Source: CAZAQB01 sp964487155
Lineage (GTDB): Bacteria > Pseudomonadota > Gammaproteobacteria > Nitrococcales > Nitrococcaceae
Assembly (NCBI GenBank): GCA_964487155.1
Contig: CAZAQB010000005.1
Coordinates: 1 to 57,555, forward strand
Direction: 5' to 3'
Length of the DNA: 57,555 bases
Part shown: positions 1 to 8,078 of the stretch, piece by piece
Numbering within the stretch: the stretch's first letter is position 1
How the letters are laid out: the number at the start of each line of letters is the position of its first letter
Notes under the pieces: model-generated
What the model saw: only the letters and a program-made list of their open reading frames with translations
What the model was told of the DNA's origin: nothing
Database searches by the model: none
Made by a program: the position numbers and the translations under genes

Positions 1-17
1 GGTCAGACCCCCCATGG

Positions 18-207
18 GGGGTGGTCGCATCCCCTGGCAGGGGTGGTCGGACCCCTTCCAGGGGTGGTCGCACCCCCCGCGAGAGCGAACCGGAGACCTC
101 CCGGAGCGAACCCGTTCACTCCGGGAGCGAACTGACCACCTCGACGAACGAACCGATTACCCTCCGAAACCGAACCGGTTCGCTCCCGGACCCGGACAGT
201 TCGTTCC
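18..207. repeat. 21-bp tandem repeat array (nine units)
   Basis: Nine consecutive units of 21 bp (the first is 22) can be laid out from 18 to 207. The first three share GGGGTGGTCG; the later ones share a core like GGAGCGAACC. The unit equals seven codons, so open frames on both strands read as heptapeptide repeats (for example ERTxxLx on the plus strand). No start, ribosome site or non-repeat domain supports a protein. The sequence starts at the window edge, so the array may extend to the left. Confidence 0.7.
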
Positions 208-323
208 GGGAGGCGCGCCGGGCCCAGGCCGCCGAGGCGGCGTGGGGCCCGGCAACACCCATCAGGGAACCGGGGACCGCGCCGCCGCGACACGGCGCCG
301 ACGAGCGAGCCGCGCTGCCGCGC

Positions 324-354
324 GTAGGGTGGGCAGAGCGAAGCGAAGCCCACC
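324..354 (+). repeat. GTAG-type REP-like hairpin
   Basis: GTAG is followed directly by a 7-bp stem, GGTGGGC at 328-334 and GCCCACC at 348-354, around an AGAGCGAAGCGAA loop. GTAG plus a hairpin is the format of REP elements mobilised by RAYT transposases. Similar GTAG hairpins occur elsewhere in this window. The rest of 208-584 holds no convincing gene. Confidence 0.5.
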
Positions 355-519
355 ATCTTCCGGCAACGGAAATTGCCGTTCGTCGCCGACTTGCCGTGGG
401 CTGGCGACATCGCAGCCGATCGCGCCGACGCGGAAGGCCGACGGTCGAGGGCGGAGCCCGAAACGGGGAGAACCGGCCACGAGCCGACCGTCACCGCAGA
501 GATAGAACGCGGTGGATTC

Positions 520-552
520 CAAGACCTGACCCCTTTTGCTTTTTGGGTCTTG
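520..552 (-). terminator. possible terminator downstream of the SDR gene
   Basis: CAAGACC at 520-526 pairs with GGTCTTG at 546-552 around a long T-rich loop. It lies just beyond the stop codon of the minus-strand SDR gene. There is no clear T-run after the stem in the minus direction, so this is weak. Confidence 0.25.
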
Positions 553-584
553 TTCCTTTGGATTGGGATGGGAAATCGCGTTGG

Positions 585-1463
585 TCAGGCGTCGGCGCCG
601 CCGAGCACGCCGTCGAGTTGCATCTCTTTCAGGAGTGCGTCCTGCCGCGGCTGGGTATAGGCGTTCATCTCGTCCACGCCCCAGGTGATGCCGACGACCG
701 TGCGCGTGGGGCGCTTGCCCGGAGCCGCGTTGGCGAGCGCGAGATAGGCGTCGACGACCAGCTGCGGGTCGGGGGCGGCCTCGCTTGCCAGCATGTCGGC
801 GAAGCCCGCGATCATGTTGGCAGGCACGTCGCCGAGATCGCCATAGGACGCCAGCACATCCGCGCGGGCGGGCGGCTTGCCGGCGGCGAGCAGGTTCGAC
901 GGGAACGGCCCGGGCTCGACCAGCGCCACGTCGATGCCGAAGGGGGCCACCTCGTAGCGCAGGCTCTGGCTGTAGGCCTCCAGCGCATGTTTCGTGGCGC
1001 AATAGGTGCCGAAGAAAGGCACCGAGACCCGCCCCGCGATCGAGCTGGTGTTGATGATCAGGCCAGACCCGGCCGCGCGCATCGACGGCAGCACCGCCTG
1101 CATCGCGCGGATGGCGCCGAAATAGTTGGTGTCCATCTGCTCGTGGGCCTGCGCGACGCTGTAGGCCTCGGTCATGCCGATATACATGATGCCCGCATTG
1201 TTGATCAGGATATCGACGGCGCCCTCGGCGAGGATGCGGGCGAAGCCCTCGGCCACCGAGGCGTCGCTGGTGACATCCATCTCGGCGATCGCGATGCGGG
1301 GAGAGTGGGCCTCGAGCTCGGCTTTCTTGGCCGCGTTGCGCCCGTCGGCATCGCGCATCGTGCCCCAGACGCGGTCGCCGCGGTCGGCGAAGGCGCGCAC
1401 CGCCGCCGCGCCGAAGCCGCTGCTTGCCCCCGTGATGACGACTGTTCTTCCGGTGTCCGTCAT
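585..1463 (-). CDS. short-chain dehydrogenase/reductase (SDR)
   Basis: Classical NAD(P)(H)-dependent SDR of 292 residues. The cofactor motif TGASSGFG is at residues 11-18, NNAG at 88-91, catalytic Ser about 140 and YCATK (Tyr154, Lys158) for the active site. The ATG has AGGAG 8 nt upstream, which supports the start. Substrate cannot be predicted; SDRs paired with a divergent TetR regulator often act on small carbonyl compounds or xenobiotics. It is divergent to the tetR gene and shares an operator region with it. It has no evident link to photosynthesis and sits beside an IS remnant, so it may be an acquired module. Confidence 0.9.
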   Translation of the reverse strand: MTDTGRTVVITGASSGFGAAAVRAFADRGDRVWGTMRDADGRNAAKKAELEAHSPRIAIAEMDVTSDASVAEGFARILAEGAVDILINNAGIMYIGMTEAYSVAQAHEQMDTNYFGAIRAMQAVLPSMRAAGSGLIINTSSIAGRVSVPFFGTYCATKHALEAYSQSLRYEVAPFGIDVALVEPGPFPSNLLAAGKPPARADVLASYGDLGDVPANMIAGFADMLASEAAPDPQLVVDAYLALANAAPGKRPTRTVVGITWGVDEMNAYTQPRQDALLKEMQLDGVLGGADA

Positions 1464-1491
1464 GGCTCTTTCTCCTGCTTGCTGGATGGGT

Positions 1492-1547
1492 TACCGACTG
1501 GTACGAATACTAGGGTACCCCGTCAAGACATAAAATACCAGTCGGTA
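1492..1547. promoter_or_regulatory. TetR-family operator pair between SDR and tetR
   Basis: TACCGACTGGTA at 1492-1503 and its exact reverse complement TACCAGTCGGTA at 1536-1547 form a perfect 12-bp inverted repeat. Each arm is also an imperfect dyad (TACC-N4-GGTA), the usual layout of a TetR dimer site. A further palindrome, GGGTACCC, is at 1513-1520. One arm ends 5 nt before the tetR ATG and the other lies 28 nt from the SDR start. Autoregulation and repression of the SDR by the adjacent TetR protein is the simplest reading. Confidence 0.75.
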
Positions 1548-1552
1548 CCAAA

Positions 1553-2158
1553 ATGAGTGATCATGATCCGAAACCCGCGCGCGGCCGACCCCGGACAATG
1601 AACGCCGACAAGGTGATCGATGTCGCGATGACCGCGTACTGGCAGCACGACCCGGCGGACGTGTCGGTCAATGCGATCTGCCAGATGGCGGGGATCTCCA
1701 AGCCCTCGCTCTACCGCGCGTTCGGCAGCGAGGACGGGCTGACCCGAGCCGTTCTCGACAGCTACGCCGAGCAGGTCCTCTCGGCCGTGTTCGCAATTCT
1801 GCACGGCGGACAGGGGCTGCGGGACACGCTCGCCGCCCTCGTCGATTTCGCGAGCGAAGATCCCCGGATGGAGACCGGCTGCCTGTTCTACAAGATGCGC
1901 GCGGGCAAGCACCGGCTGGGACCCGTGACGCGCGCGCGTGTGGACGAGATCGACGCGGCCGCACAGGCGGCTTATGCGGATTTCCTGCGGTCCTGTCGCG
2001 ATGCCGGCGACTGGCCGGACGGCCTGTCGGTCGATGCGGGGGCCAAGTACCTCGGCGAGCAGATCACTCTCGCCATCACCCAGCGCACCTCGGGCGAAGA
2101 CCCCGCCCGCATCCGCGAGATGCTTACCCTCGCGCTGTCGGTGTTCACCCGGTCATGA
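1553..2158 (+). CDS. TetR/AcrR family transcriptional regulator
   Basis: A 201-residue protein with an N-terminal GRPR basic segment and a TetR-type helix-turn-helix at about residues 39-58 (AICQMAGISKPSLYRAF), followed by an all-helical ligand-binding domain. It probably represses itself and the divergent SDR through the inverted repeat that abuts its start. No Shine-Dalgarno sequence precedes the ATG because the operator occupies that position; the message may be leaderless or start at the internal Met16. The inducer is unknown. Confidence 0.88.
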   Translation: MSDHDPKPARGRPRTMNADKVIDVAMTAYWQHDPADVSVNAICQMAGISKPSLYRAFGSEDGLTRAVLDSYAEQVLSAVFAILHGGQGLRDTLAALVDFASEDPRMETGCLFYKMRAGKHRLGPVTRARVDEIDAAAQAAYADFLRSCRDAGDWPDGLSVDAGAKYLGEQITLAITQRTSGEDPARIREMLTLALSVFTRS

Positions 2159-2329
2159 TGGGATCGCCGCGGGCCCTGATGCCTGAATAGGGACCTGACG
2201 CTCGATATTCGGCCAGCCAACGCACCCAAATCCTGAAAGAAAACCATTTAATTTCCGTGCCTTGAAGTGGAGACCGTTCGACGCCGGTCCCATCCCCTCC
2301 GCCAATTCCCGCCCAGGTGCTTGATCCGG

Positions 2330-2668
2330 CTAGTCCTTCCTTGCCGCGCAAGTACCTACACATGTCCAACTGTTACAGCTGTAGATGCGAAAGTCGCGGT
2401 TCTCGTTGGCCTCGGCCAGCGTCGAGCGGGTGATCGTGCCGCGAAAGCCCATGTGGTCGAGCCGTTCGGGGTGGGCATTCAGACAGGTCTCGATGTCGCG
2501 CAGGCTGCTGCGCCCGGTGAGCTGGGCGTAGGCCATGCAAAGGAACTGGCTCCAGCAAGGGAAGGAGCGAACGCCACGGTTGCCCTGGTAGGCGCGCACG
2601 GCCTTGCCAAAGGCCTCGCACGGCGCCAGCTGCATCAGTTGGGCGAACACGGTTTGACCGGTGGACAT
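2330..2668 (-). pseudogene. truncated IS4-family transposase (DUF4372 N-terminal part)
   Basis: The first 95 or so residues match the N-terminal DUF4372-type region of IS4 transposases (start MSTGQTVFAQLMQL, then FCWSQFL-like and LRDIETCLNAHPERL motifs). The similarity stops after RDFRIY, where IS4 members normally continue into the DDE catalytic domain; the last 16 residues look unrelated. No catalytic DDE residues remain, so this is a dead fragment. It marks a recombination-prone flank between the SDR/tetR pair and the photosynthesis-linked genes. Confidence 0.75.
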
Positions 2669-3056
2669 CGACGCTGCTCCTCCCCACGGACGTGGGAGGG
2701 AGGCTACCGGGCACCCGGCCGGAGGGCCTGTTCAAGTCGCGAAAACCGGAAATCAGCATTAAAAGACGTGCAATCAATCTGTTAGGAGCTATTGCGCTGC
2801 AGCGAACCGGACAGTAGTGACACGACATGACCGGCAAGCCTCGCCTGCTTGACCGTTTGCGGGAAAATCAGGGGACACAGCCCATTCAGTAGTGCGTAGG
2901 TCCATGGCACCGGCTGCGCCACCACGCTCCCAATGACCGCAAAGGGTCGATTCTCCCAGTTCCCACCTCCGCCCCTGACAGTCCGCAATGCAGCGACTCA
3001 CTCCGCGGTGCCCAGTTGGCCGATATCCTCCCCAGTCGTTTCCACCGGACGCCGGT
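2669..3056. other. gene-free stretch next to the IS4 remnant
   Basis: Less GC-rich than the PGC and without a credible gene on either strand. Only short open frames without ribosome sites are present. It may contain the decayed right part of the IS element, but I could not define terminal inverted repeats or a target duplication. Confidence 0.4.
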
Positions 3057-3608
3057 TCATTGCATCGGCGCCGCCAGCACCAGCGTCCAGTAGGGCCGGC
3101 CGTCGCGGGCCCGGGCCCGGGCGGCGCCGAATTCGCGGTAGTCCGGGTCCATGATGTTGCGGCAGTGGCCGGGGCTGCCCAGCCAGGCGACCAGCACGGA
3201 TTCCGGGTCGGGCTGGCCGTAGGCCACGTTCTCGCCCCAGGCCCGGGGTTCGTAACCTGCGCTGCGCACGCGCTCCTCCAGGTCCTGGCCGCGGCTGCCG
3301 GTGTGGCTGAGCTGGCCGCTCTCGGCCATGTCGCTGCTGTGGGCGCGGGCGGCCCGGGCCAGGGCGTCGTTCCATTCCACGGGGCCCGCCGCGGCGAAGA
3401 CCTGGAAGCCGCACTGGCGTTGCGCCGCCCGTGCCCGGGTCAGCAGCGAGGCCCAGGTCTCGGCGTCCACGCGGGCGGCGGTTGCGGCTGCCCGCTGCGC
3501 CGGCGTCGTGGCCTGCTGGGCGCAGGCGAGCGCCGTGACGGCCCACGCCACCACGGCGGCCAGCCGAACGATGGCCGGCGGCCATCGTCGGCGGGCCCAC
3601 CCTGGCAC
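3057..3608 (-). CDS. CAP (SCP/PR1-like) domain protein, exported
   Basis: About 183 residues if translation starts at the GTG at 3608. This gives a basic N-terminus, a hydrophobic stretch (IVRLAAVVAWAVTALAC) and a Cys that could be a signal or lipoprotein site. The mature part is a CAP domain with VEWNDALARAARAHSSDM, LSHTG, GENVAYG and SPGHCRNIM, keeping the conserved His/Glu cavity residues. The molecular role of bacterial CAP proteins is mostly unknown. An ATG-less longer frame reaches 3716 but would overlap the gene upstream, so the GTG is preferred. Spacing to the metY-like gene (stop at 3683) is about 75 nt. Confidence 0.8.
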   Translation of the reverse strand: MPGWARRRWPPAIVRLAAVVAWAVTALACAQQATTPAQRAAATAARVDAETWASLLTRARAAQRQCGFQVFAAAGPVEWNDALARAARAHSSDMAESGQLSHTGSRGQDLEERVRSAGYEPRAWGENVAYGQPDPESVLVAWLGSPGHCRNIMDPDYREFGAARARARDGRPYWTLVLAAPMQ

Positions 3609-3682
3609 GGTGACGGCGGCGCACCCGGGGCCGCTGCTCCGGGGCTTCCCCGGCGACCGGACGACCCCCGGATGCCGCCCGC

Positions 3683-4963
3683 TCACGCCGCGCCCAGCGC
3701 CTGGTCGATGTCCCACAGGATGTCGTCCAGGGTCTCCAGGCCCACGGAGATGCGGATCATGTCCGGCGGCACGCCGGCGGCCACCTGCTGCTCCTCTGAG
3801 AGCTGACGGTGGGTGGTGGAGGCCGGGTGGATGATCAGGGTCTTGGCGTCGCCGATGTTGGCGAGATGGCTCATGAAGCGGGCGCTCTCGATGAAGCGCA
3901 CACCGGCCTCGTGCCCGCCCTTGATGCCGAAGCTGACGATGCCGCCGGCGCCCCGGGGCAGGTACCTGGCGGTCAGGGCCGCATAGGGGCTGTCCGGCAG
4001 GCCGGCGTACTTCACCCAGGCCACCTTGGGGTGCTGCTGCAGATGCTGCGCCACGGCCAGGGCGTTGCTGCAGTGGCGCTCCATGCGCAGGGACAGCGTC
4101 TCCAGGCCCTGCATGAACAGCCAGGCGTGCATCGGCGCGAGCGTCGGGCCGAGGGTTCTCAGGGCCTCACAGCGCACCTTCATGGTGTAGCCGAAGTCGC
4201 CGAAGGTTTCGTAGAAGCGCACCCCGTGGTAGCCCTCGCTGGGCTCGGTCATGCCCGGGAAGTTGCCGTTGTCCCAGGGGAACTTGCCGGACTCCACCAG
4301 CACGCCGCCGATGGCGGTGCCGTGGCCGCCGATGAATTTGGTGGCGGAGTGCACCACGATGTCGGCGCCGTGATCGAAGGGCCGGCAGAGATAGGGCGTG
4401 GCCATTGTGTTGTCCACCATCAGCGGGATGCCGGCGTCGTGGGCGATTGCCGCGATGGGCTCGAGGTCCAGCACGTTGCCCACCGGGTTGCCGATGCTCT
4501 CCCCGAAAATCAGCTTGGTCTTCGGCGTCAGGGCGCGGCGGAAGTTCTCCGGGTCGTCCGGGTCCACGAAGTGGGTATGGATGCCCATACGCCGCAGGGT
4601 GACGTCGAACTGGCTGTAGGTGCCGCCGTAGAGGGTGCGGGCCGAGACCATCTCGTCACCGGCCTGCAGCAGGGTCAGGATGGCCATGGCCTGCGCCGAC
4701 ATGCCCGACGCCGTGCTCACCGCCGCCCGGCCGCCCTCCAGGGCCGCCATGCGCTCCTCGAACATGGCGCAGGTGGGGTTCGTGAGCCGGCTGTAGATGT
4801 TGCCGAAGGTCTGCAGGTTGAACAGGCTCGCGGCATGCTCGGTGCTGTCGAACACGTAGGAAGTGGTCTGGTAGATGGGCGCGGCCCGGGCGCCTGTGGC
4901 CGCGTCGGGCTGCTGGCCGGCGTGCAGGGCCAGGGTGTCGAAGCCGTAGTCGCGGTCTGCCAT
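3683..4963 (-). CDS. metY: O-acetylhomoserine sulfhydrylase-type PLP enzyme (MetY family)
   Basis: A 426-residue Cys/Met-metabolism PLP enzyme. It would replace the acetyl group of O-acetylhomoserine with sulfide or methanethiol to give homocysteine or methionine. The PLP Lys lies in HSATKFIGGHG, and the family motifs ALEGGRAAVSTASGM, DNTMATPY and IHPASTTH are present. The protein begins MADRDYGFDTLALHAGQ, and its ATG shares one base with the stop of the CoA-binding gene (TGATG), so the two are translationally coupled. Direct sulfide assimilation would suit a sulfur-oxidising phototroph, but that is inference. Confidence 0.9.
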   Translation of the reverse strand: MADRDYGFDTLALHAGQQPDAATGARAAPIYQTTSYVFDSTEHAASLFNLQTFGNIYSRLTNPTCAMFEERMAALEGGRAAVSTASGMSAQAMAILTLLQAGDEMVSARTLYGGTYSQFDVTLRRMGIHTHFVDPDDPENFRRALTPKTKLIFGESIGNPVGNVLDLEPIAAIAHDAGIPLMVDNTMATPYLCRPFDHGADIVVHSATKFIGGHGTAIGGVLVESGKFPWDNGNFPGMTEPSEGYHGVRFYETFGDFGYTMKVRCEALRTLGPTLAPMHAWLFMQGLETLSLRMERHCSNALAVAQHLQQHPKVAWVKYAGLPDSPYAALTARYLPRGAGGIVSFGIKGGHEAGVRFIESARFMSHLANIGDAKTLIIHPASTTHRQLSEEQQVAAGVPPDMIRISVGLETLDDILWDIDQALGAA

Positions 4964-5436
4964 CAGTGCACCAGATGCCGGGGGCGCTGGCCGGAGATCA
5001 CGCCGGTGTTCACGCCCACGAAGTTGAGCCCGCCGAAGATGCGCGCGTACTCGATTTTCATGCAGCGGTCCATCACCACCTCCAGGCCGGCGGCCCGGGC
5101 CTTGTCCGCAGCCTGCTCGTGGATCACGCCGATCTGCATCCACACCACCCGGGCGCCTTTGTCGATGGCCTCGTCGACGATGGGCGGCACGTCGTCGGGC
5201 TTTCGAAAGATGTCCACCACGTCCACCGGCTCGGGGATCGCGGTCACCGACGGGTAGCAGCGCTGGCCCAGGATCTCGGTCTCGTTGGGGTTCACCGGGA
5301 TCACCCGGTAGCCATGGTCCAGCAGGTACTTGGAGGCGAAGTAGCTGGGCCGGAACCACTTGGACGACAGCCCCACCATGGCGATGGTGCGGTTCTCGGC
5401 GAGTATGCGGCGCAGGGTGGGGATGTCGTCGGTCAT
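4963..5436 (-). CDS. CoA-binding domain protein (YccU-like)
   Basis: 157 residues forming a single Rossmann-like CoA_binding domain: RTIAMVGLSSKWFRPSY near the N-terminus, then GYRVIPVNPNETEILG, VDVVDIFRKPDDVP and VVWMQIGVIHEQA. This matches the succinyl-CoA-synthetase-like small CoA-binding proteins (YccU family), whose function is not known. It overlaps the sulfhydrylase start by one base, a pairing that suggests a shared role in sulfur or acyl metabolism. Confidence 0.88.
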   Translation of the reverse strand: MTDDIPTLRRILAENRTIAMVGLSSKWFRPSYFASKYLLDHGYRVIPVNPNETEILGQRCYPSVTAIPEPVDVVDIFRKPDDVPPIVDEAIDKGARVVWMQIGVIHEQAADKARAAGLEVVMDRCMKIEYARIFGGLNFVGVNTGVISGQRPRHLVH

Positions 5437-5477
5437 GGGAGTAACCCGTCAAATGTGGCCCGGCATGGGTGGGGAGT

Positions 5478-5512
5478 GTAGGCCGGATAAGGCGCATCGC
5501 GCTGCATCCTGC
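5478..5512 (+). repeat. GTAG REP-like palindrome
   Basis: GTAGGCCGGATAAGGCG begins an imperfect hairpin whose other arm is CTGCATCCTGC, with an inner GCGC-ATC-GCGC stem. The left arm is nearly the same as the enterobacterial REP consensus. It lies in the intergenic space between puhE and the CoA-binding gene. Confidence 0.5.
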
Positions 5513-5610
5513 AATTTCAGTTCGACAGGCTGCTAGCGGCGCCGGATGCGCTTCGACGAGGTCCCGGGGCGGGAGCGCGAGCGAGGGCCCGGAAGTCGGT
5601 CCGGTCCCTG

Positions 5611-6423
5611 TCAGAGCGCCCGGGGCGGGCCGGCCGCCGCCGGGGCATGCCGCGCGCCGGCGCCTTCGGCGCATCGCGGCGCCCAGCGCCACAGCGCCGC
5701 CATGGACAGGGGCAGCATCAGCAGGGCGTGCTCCAGCAGCCCCAGCACCGCCAGAGCGGTGAGCAGGGTGGCGCCCACCGCCTCGGTGCTGCCCGGCTCG
5801 GCGAGCCAGGCCTGGCGGCCCAGCAGCACCACGGCGGCGGTGGCCAGCGTCACCGACACCGGGAACAGCGGGTTCATGCTGCGCCGGGTGACGAAGCCGC
5901 CGATGAAATGCAGGTGCTCGGGCAGGAATTCCTCGTCCAGGTTGCGCACCCCGAGAAACACGTTGAGCCGGGCGCTCTGGTGCAGCGCCCAGAGCAGCAG
6001 GAAGGTCCACAGGCCCACCGGATTGGGCGCGCCCCAGCTCACCGCCACCACCAGCGCCGCCAGAGCGAGGCTCGCCAGCTCGTGGTAGAGGCTCGCCTGC
6101 AGGGCGTGGCCGAAGTGGGCCCAGCCGGAGCAGCCCGGGGCGCAGCGCCGGCGCCGAGGGCCGGTCACCAGGCCGGTGTAGAAGCTGAGCTCCAGCCAGG
6201 CCCACAGCACCAGGGAGCAGGCGAAGCCAAGATAGGCGGCGGCGGGCGCGGGATCGGCGGCGCTGCGGGCCAGGCCGACGAGCGCCAGCGCCACCAGCAG
6301 GCTCGCCCCCAGCAGGCTCCAGCGGAAGGTGTGCCGGGGCAGTCGATCCAGATAGATCACCAGCCCCGTGCTGAACCACCACAGGAACACGGCGAACAGC
6401 GCGGGCAGCGCGAGATCCAGCAC
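5611..6423 (-). CDS. puhE: photosynthetic complex assembly protein PuhE (DUF3623)
   Basis: A 270-residue polytopic membrane protein with roughly seven hydrophobic segments. Family-typical stretches are LWWFSTGLVIYLDRLPRHTFRW near the N-terminus and LHQSARLNVFLGVRNLDEEFLPEHL in the middle. PuhE is known to modulate bacteriochlorophyll supply and reaction-centre assembly; its biochemistry is unresolved. Translation starts at GTG with GGAGGAC 3 nt upstream. Last gene of the bchF-to-puhE superoperon, 13 nt after acsF. Confidence 0.88.
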   Translation of the reverse strand: MLDLALPALFAVFLWWFSTGLVIYLDRLPRHTFRWSLLGASLLVALALVGLARSAADPAPAAAYLGFACSLVLWAWLELSFYTGLVTGPRRRRCAPGCSGWAHFGHALQASLYHELASLALAALVVAVSWGAPNPVGLWTFLLLWALHQSARLNVFLGVRNLDEEFLPEHLHFIGGFVTRRSMNPLFPVSVTLATAAVVLLGRQAWLAEPGSTEAVGATLLTALAVLGLLEHALLMLPLSMAALWRWAPRCAEGAGARHAPAAAGPPRAL

Positions 6424-6436
6424 GGCGTCCTCCCGC

Positions 6437-7510
6437 CTACCAGGCCGGCGACAGCCGGACGCGCTCGGGCAGCGCCTGGCGGTTTACGGGCAGCAGGTAG
6501 AGCCGCGCGAAGACGGCCGCGCCGGCCACCGCCAGCGCGCCGCGCCTGGCCCAGCCCAGCAGGCCGCCACGCTGCTTCGCGGCGGCACTGGCCACGGAGA
6601 TGCGGCGCAGCCGATCCAGCCCGGCCTGGAAGCGCGGGTCGTCGATGTCCAGGGTCACCGGGAACACCTGCCTGGAAATCTCGGTGGTGATGCGAAACAC
6701 GGTGTAGTCGTAATCGGTGGGGTCGAAACCCATAGCCGCGTGCATCTCCGGGCGGGCGTGGTCGCGCACGTACATGGTGGCGAACACCGCCAGGGTGAAG
6801 AAGCGGATCCACAGCAGGTTGTGGCCGCGCAGCAGCTCCGGGTTGGCCCGCATCAGCAGGGCGAAGGCCTCGCCATGGCGGAACTCGTCGTTACACCAGC
6901 GCTCGAACCAGCGGAAGATGGGGTGGAAGCGCCGCTCCGGGTGGCGTTCGAGCTGCCGGAAGATGGTGATGTAGCGCGCGTAGCCGATCTTCTCGGAGAG
7001 GTAGGTGGCATAGTAGATGAACTTGGGCCGGAAGAACGTGTAGTTTTTGGCGCGCTTCAAAAAGCCCAGGTCCACGCCCTGGCCGAAGTCCTTCAGCGAC
7101 TTGTTGATGAAGCCCGCGTGGCGGGATTCATCGCGGCTCATCAGGCCGAACAGCTCCCGCATGTCCGGGTTGGTGACGTTCTTCTTGATGTCGGCGTAGA
7201 GCACGCAGCCGGAGAACTCCGCGGTCACGGAACTCACCAGGAAGTCCAGGAACTCGTTGTACAGCGCCTCGGGCATGTCGTGGATCTCGTCCTCGAAGCC
7301 CTCCGGGCGCTGGAAGTGATCCACGTTGGAATCGCCGCGGAACTCCTCCATCAGCGCGTCCCAGTCGGCCCGGATGGGCTCCACATCCACCGCGTCGATA
7401 GCGGCGAAGTCGGTGGTGTAGAAACGCGGGCTGAGCAGGGTGTTCTCCCGGGCCCGGGTGGTGGTTTCGTTGGGGGCCGCGGGTGCGGCCTGGGCGACGG
7501 TGGCTGCCAT
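6437..7510 (-). CDS. acsF: Mg-protoporphyrin IX monomethyl ester oxidative cyclase AcsF
   Basis: Diiron oxygenase of 357 residues that closes the isocyclic E ring of Mg-protoporphyrin monomethyl ester using O2. Iron-ligand motifs are visible: E98 in TAEFSG, DESRH at 127-131 and NDEFRHGEAF at 207-216. A C-terminal hydrophobic segment (about 315-335) may help membrane association. Good ribosome site (GGAGGAG) before the ATG. It is the only cyclase here (no bchE), so pigment synthesis from this cluster alone needs some oxygen; an anaerobic cyclase may be encoded elsewhere. Confidence 0.96.
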   Translation of the reverse strand: MAATVAQAAPAAPNETTTRARENTLLSPRFYTTDFAAIDAVDVEPIRADWDALMEEFRGDSNVDHFQRPEGFEDEIHDMPEALYNEFLDFLVSSVTAEFSGCVLYADIKKNVTNPDMRELFGLMSRDESRHAGFINKSLKDFGQGVDLGFLKRAKNYTFFRPKFIYYATYLSEKIGYARYITIFRQLERHPERRFHPIFRWFERWCNDEFRHGEAFALLMRANPELLRGHNLLWIRFFTLAVFATMYVRDHARPEMHAAMGFDPTDYDYTVFRITTEISRQVFPVTLDIDDPRFQAGLDRLRRISVASAAAKQRGGLLGWARRGALAVAGAAVFARLYLLPVNRQALPERVRLSPAW

Positions 7511-7615
7511 GGTGATGCTCCTCCCGGGGCTGCGGCGCCGCGGCGCCTCCCCTGCTCTGCCGGGGCGCGAAGCGGGCTCGGGCCCGCCGGCGCCACCAGA
7601 TCCAGTGCTCCCGCC

Positions 7616-8068
7616 TCAGCGGGGCGTGTCGTTCAACGCCAGCAGCCGGGCGAAGGCCCCGGCGTTGGTGGGCCCGAAGGCCTCCAGATCCACCCGGCGG
7701 CCGGTGGCCGGGTCCTCCAGGGTGAGCCGGCCGTCCACCCGCGCGGTGAGCCGGAACGGCTCCGCCGGCCCCACGCCCCGGCGCTTGCGCTCCCGGGCCA
7801 GGCCCCGCAGGGTGGCCCGCAGGAAGCCGTTGGTGGCGGGCTCCACCACCTCCACCAGCCGGCCGCTGGCGGCGTCCAGCACGCTGATGCCGCCGTCGGC
7901 CCGGTCCCGGAACTGGAAGTCCCGCTGCAGCAGGGCCTCGGCCCGCGGCGGCTCCGGCGATCCGCCGGCGAGGCGCGCCAGGCTCACCGACACCAGGGCC
8001 ATGGCCACCAGGGCCGCCGCCCCCAGCAGGGGCCCCTTGGGGAAGGGATCGCGGTGGAAATCGCTCAT
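7616..8068 (-). CDS. puhC: photosynthetic complex assembly protein PuhC
   Basis: 150 residues starting MSDFHRDPFPKGPLLGAAAL; a start nine codons further upstream is possible but the internal ATG gives the usual PuhC N-terminus. One membrane anchor near residues 12-32 is followed by a periplasmic domain with RDFQFRDRADGGISVLDA and VVEPATNGFLRATLRGLARERK, typical of PuhC. The protein promotes assembly of the reaction centre-LH1 complex. Located 10 nt after puhB and about 105 nt before acsF. Confidence 0.9.
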   Translation of the reverse strand: MSDFHRDPFPKGPLLGAAALVAMALVSVSLARLAGGSPEPPRAEALLQRDFQFRDRADGGISVLDAASGRLVEVVEPATNGFLRATLRGLARERKRRGVGPAEPFRLTARVDGRLTLEDPATGRRVDLEAFGPTNAGAFARLLALNDTPR

Positions 8069-8078
8069 CAAAGCCTCC

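Noticed and set aside
21..1556. Long plus-strand open frame of about 510 codons spanning the repeat array and SDR gene
   Set aside because: It is antisense to a clear SDR with catalytic motifs; it results from high GC and the 21-bp array.
4964..6382. Upstream extension of the metY-like frame by several hundred codons
   Set aside because: It would run antisense-like through the CoA-binding and puhE genes in another frame; the internal ATG at 4963 gives the normal enzyme.
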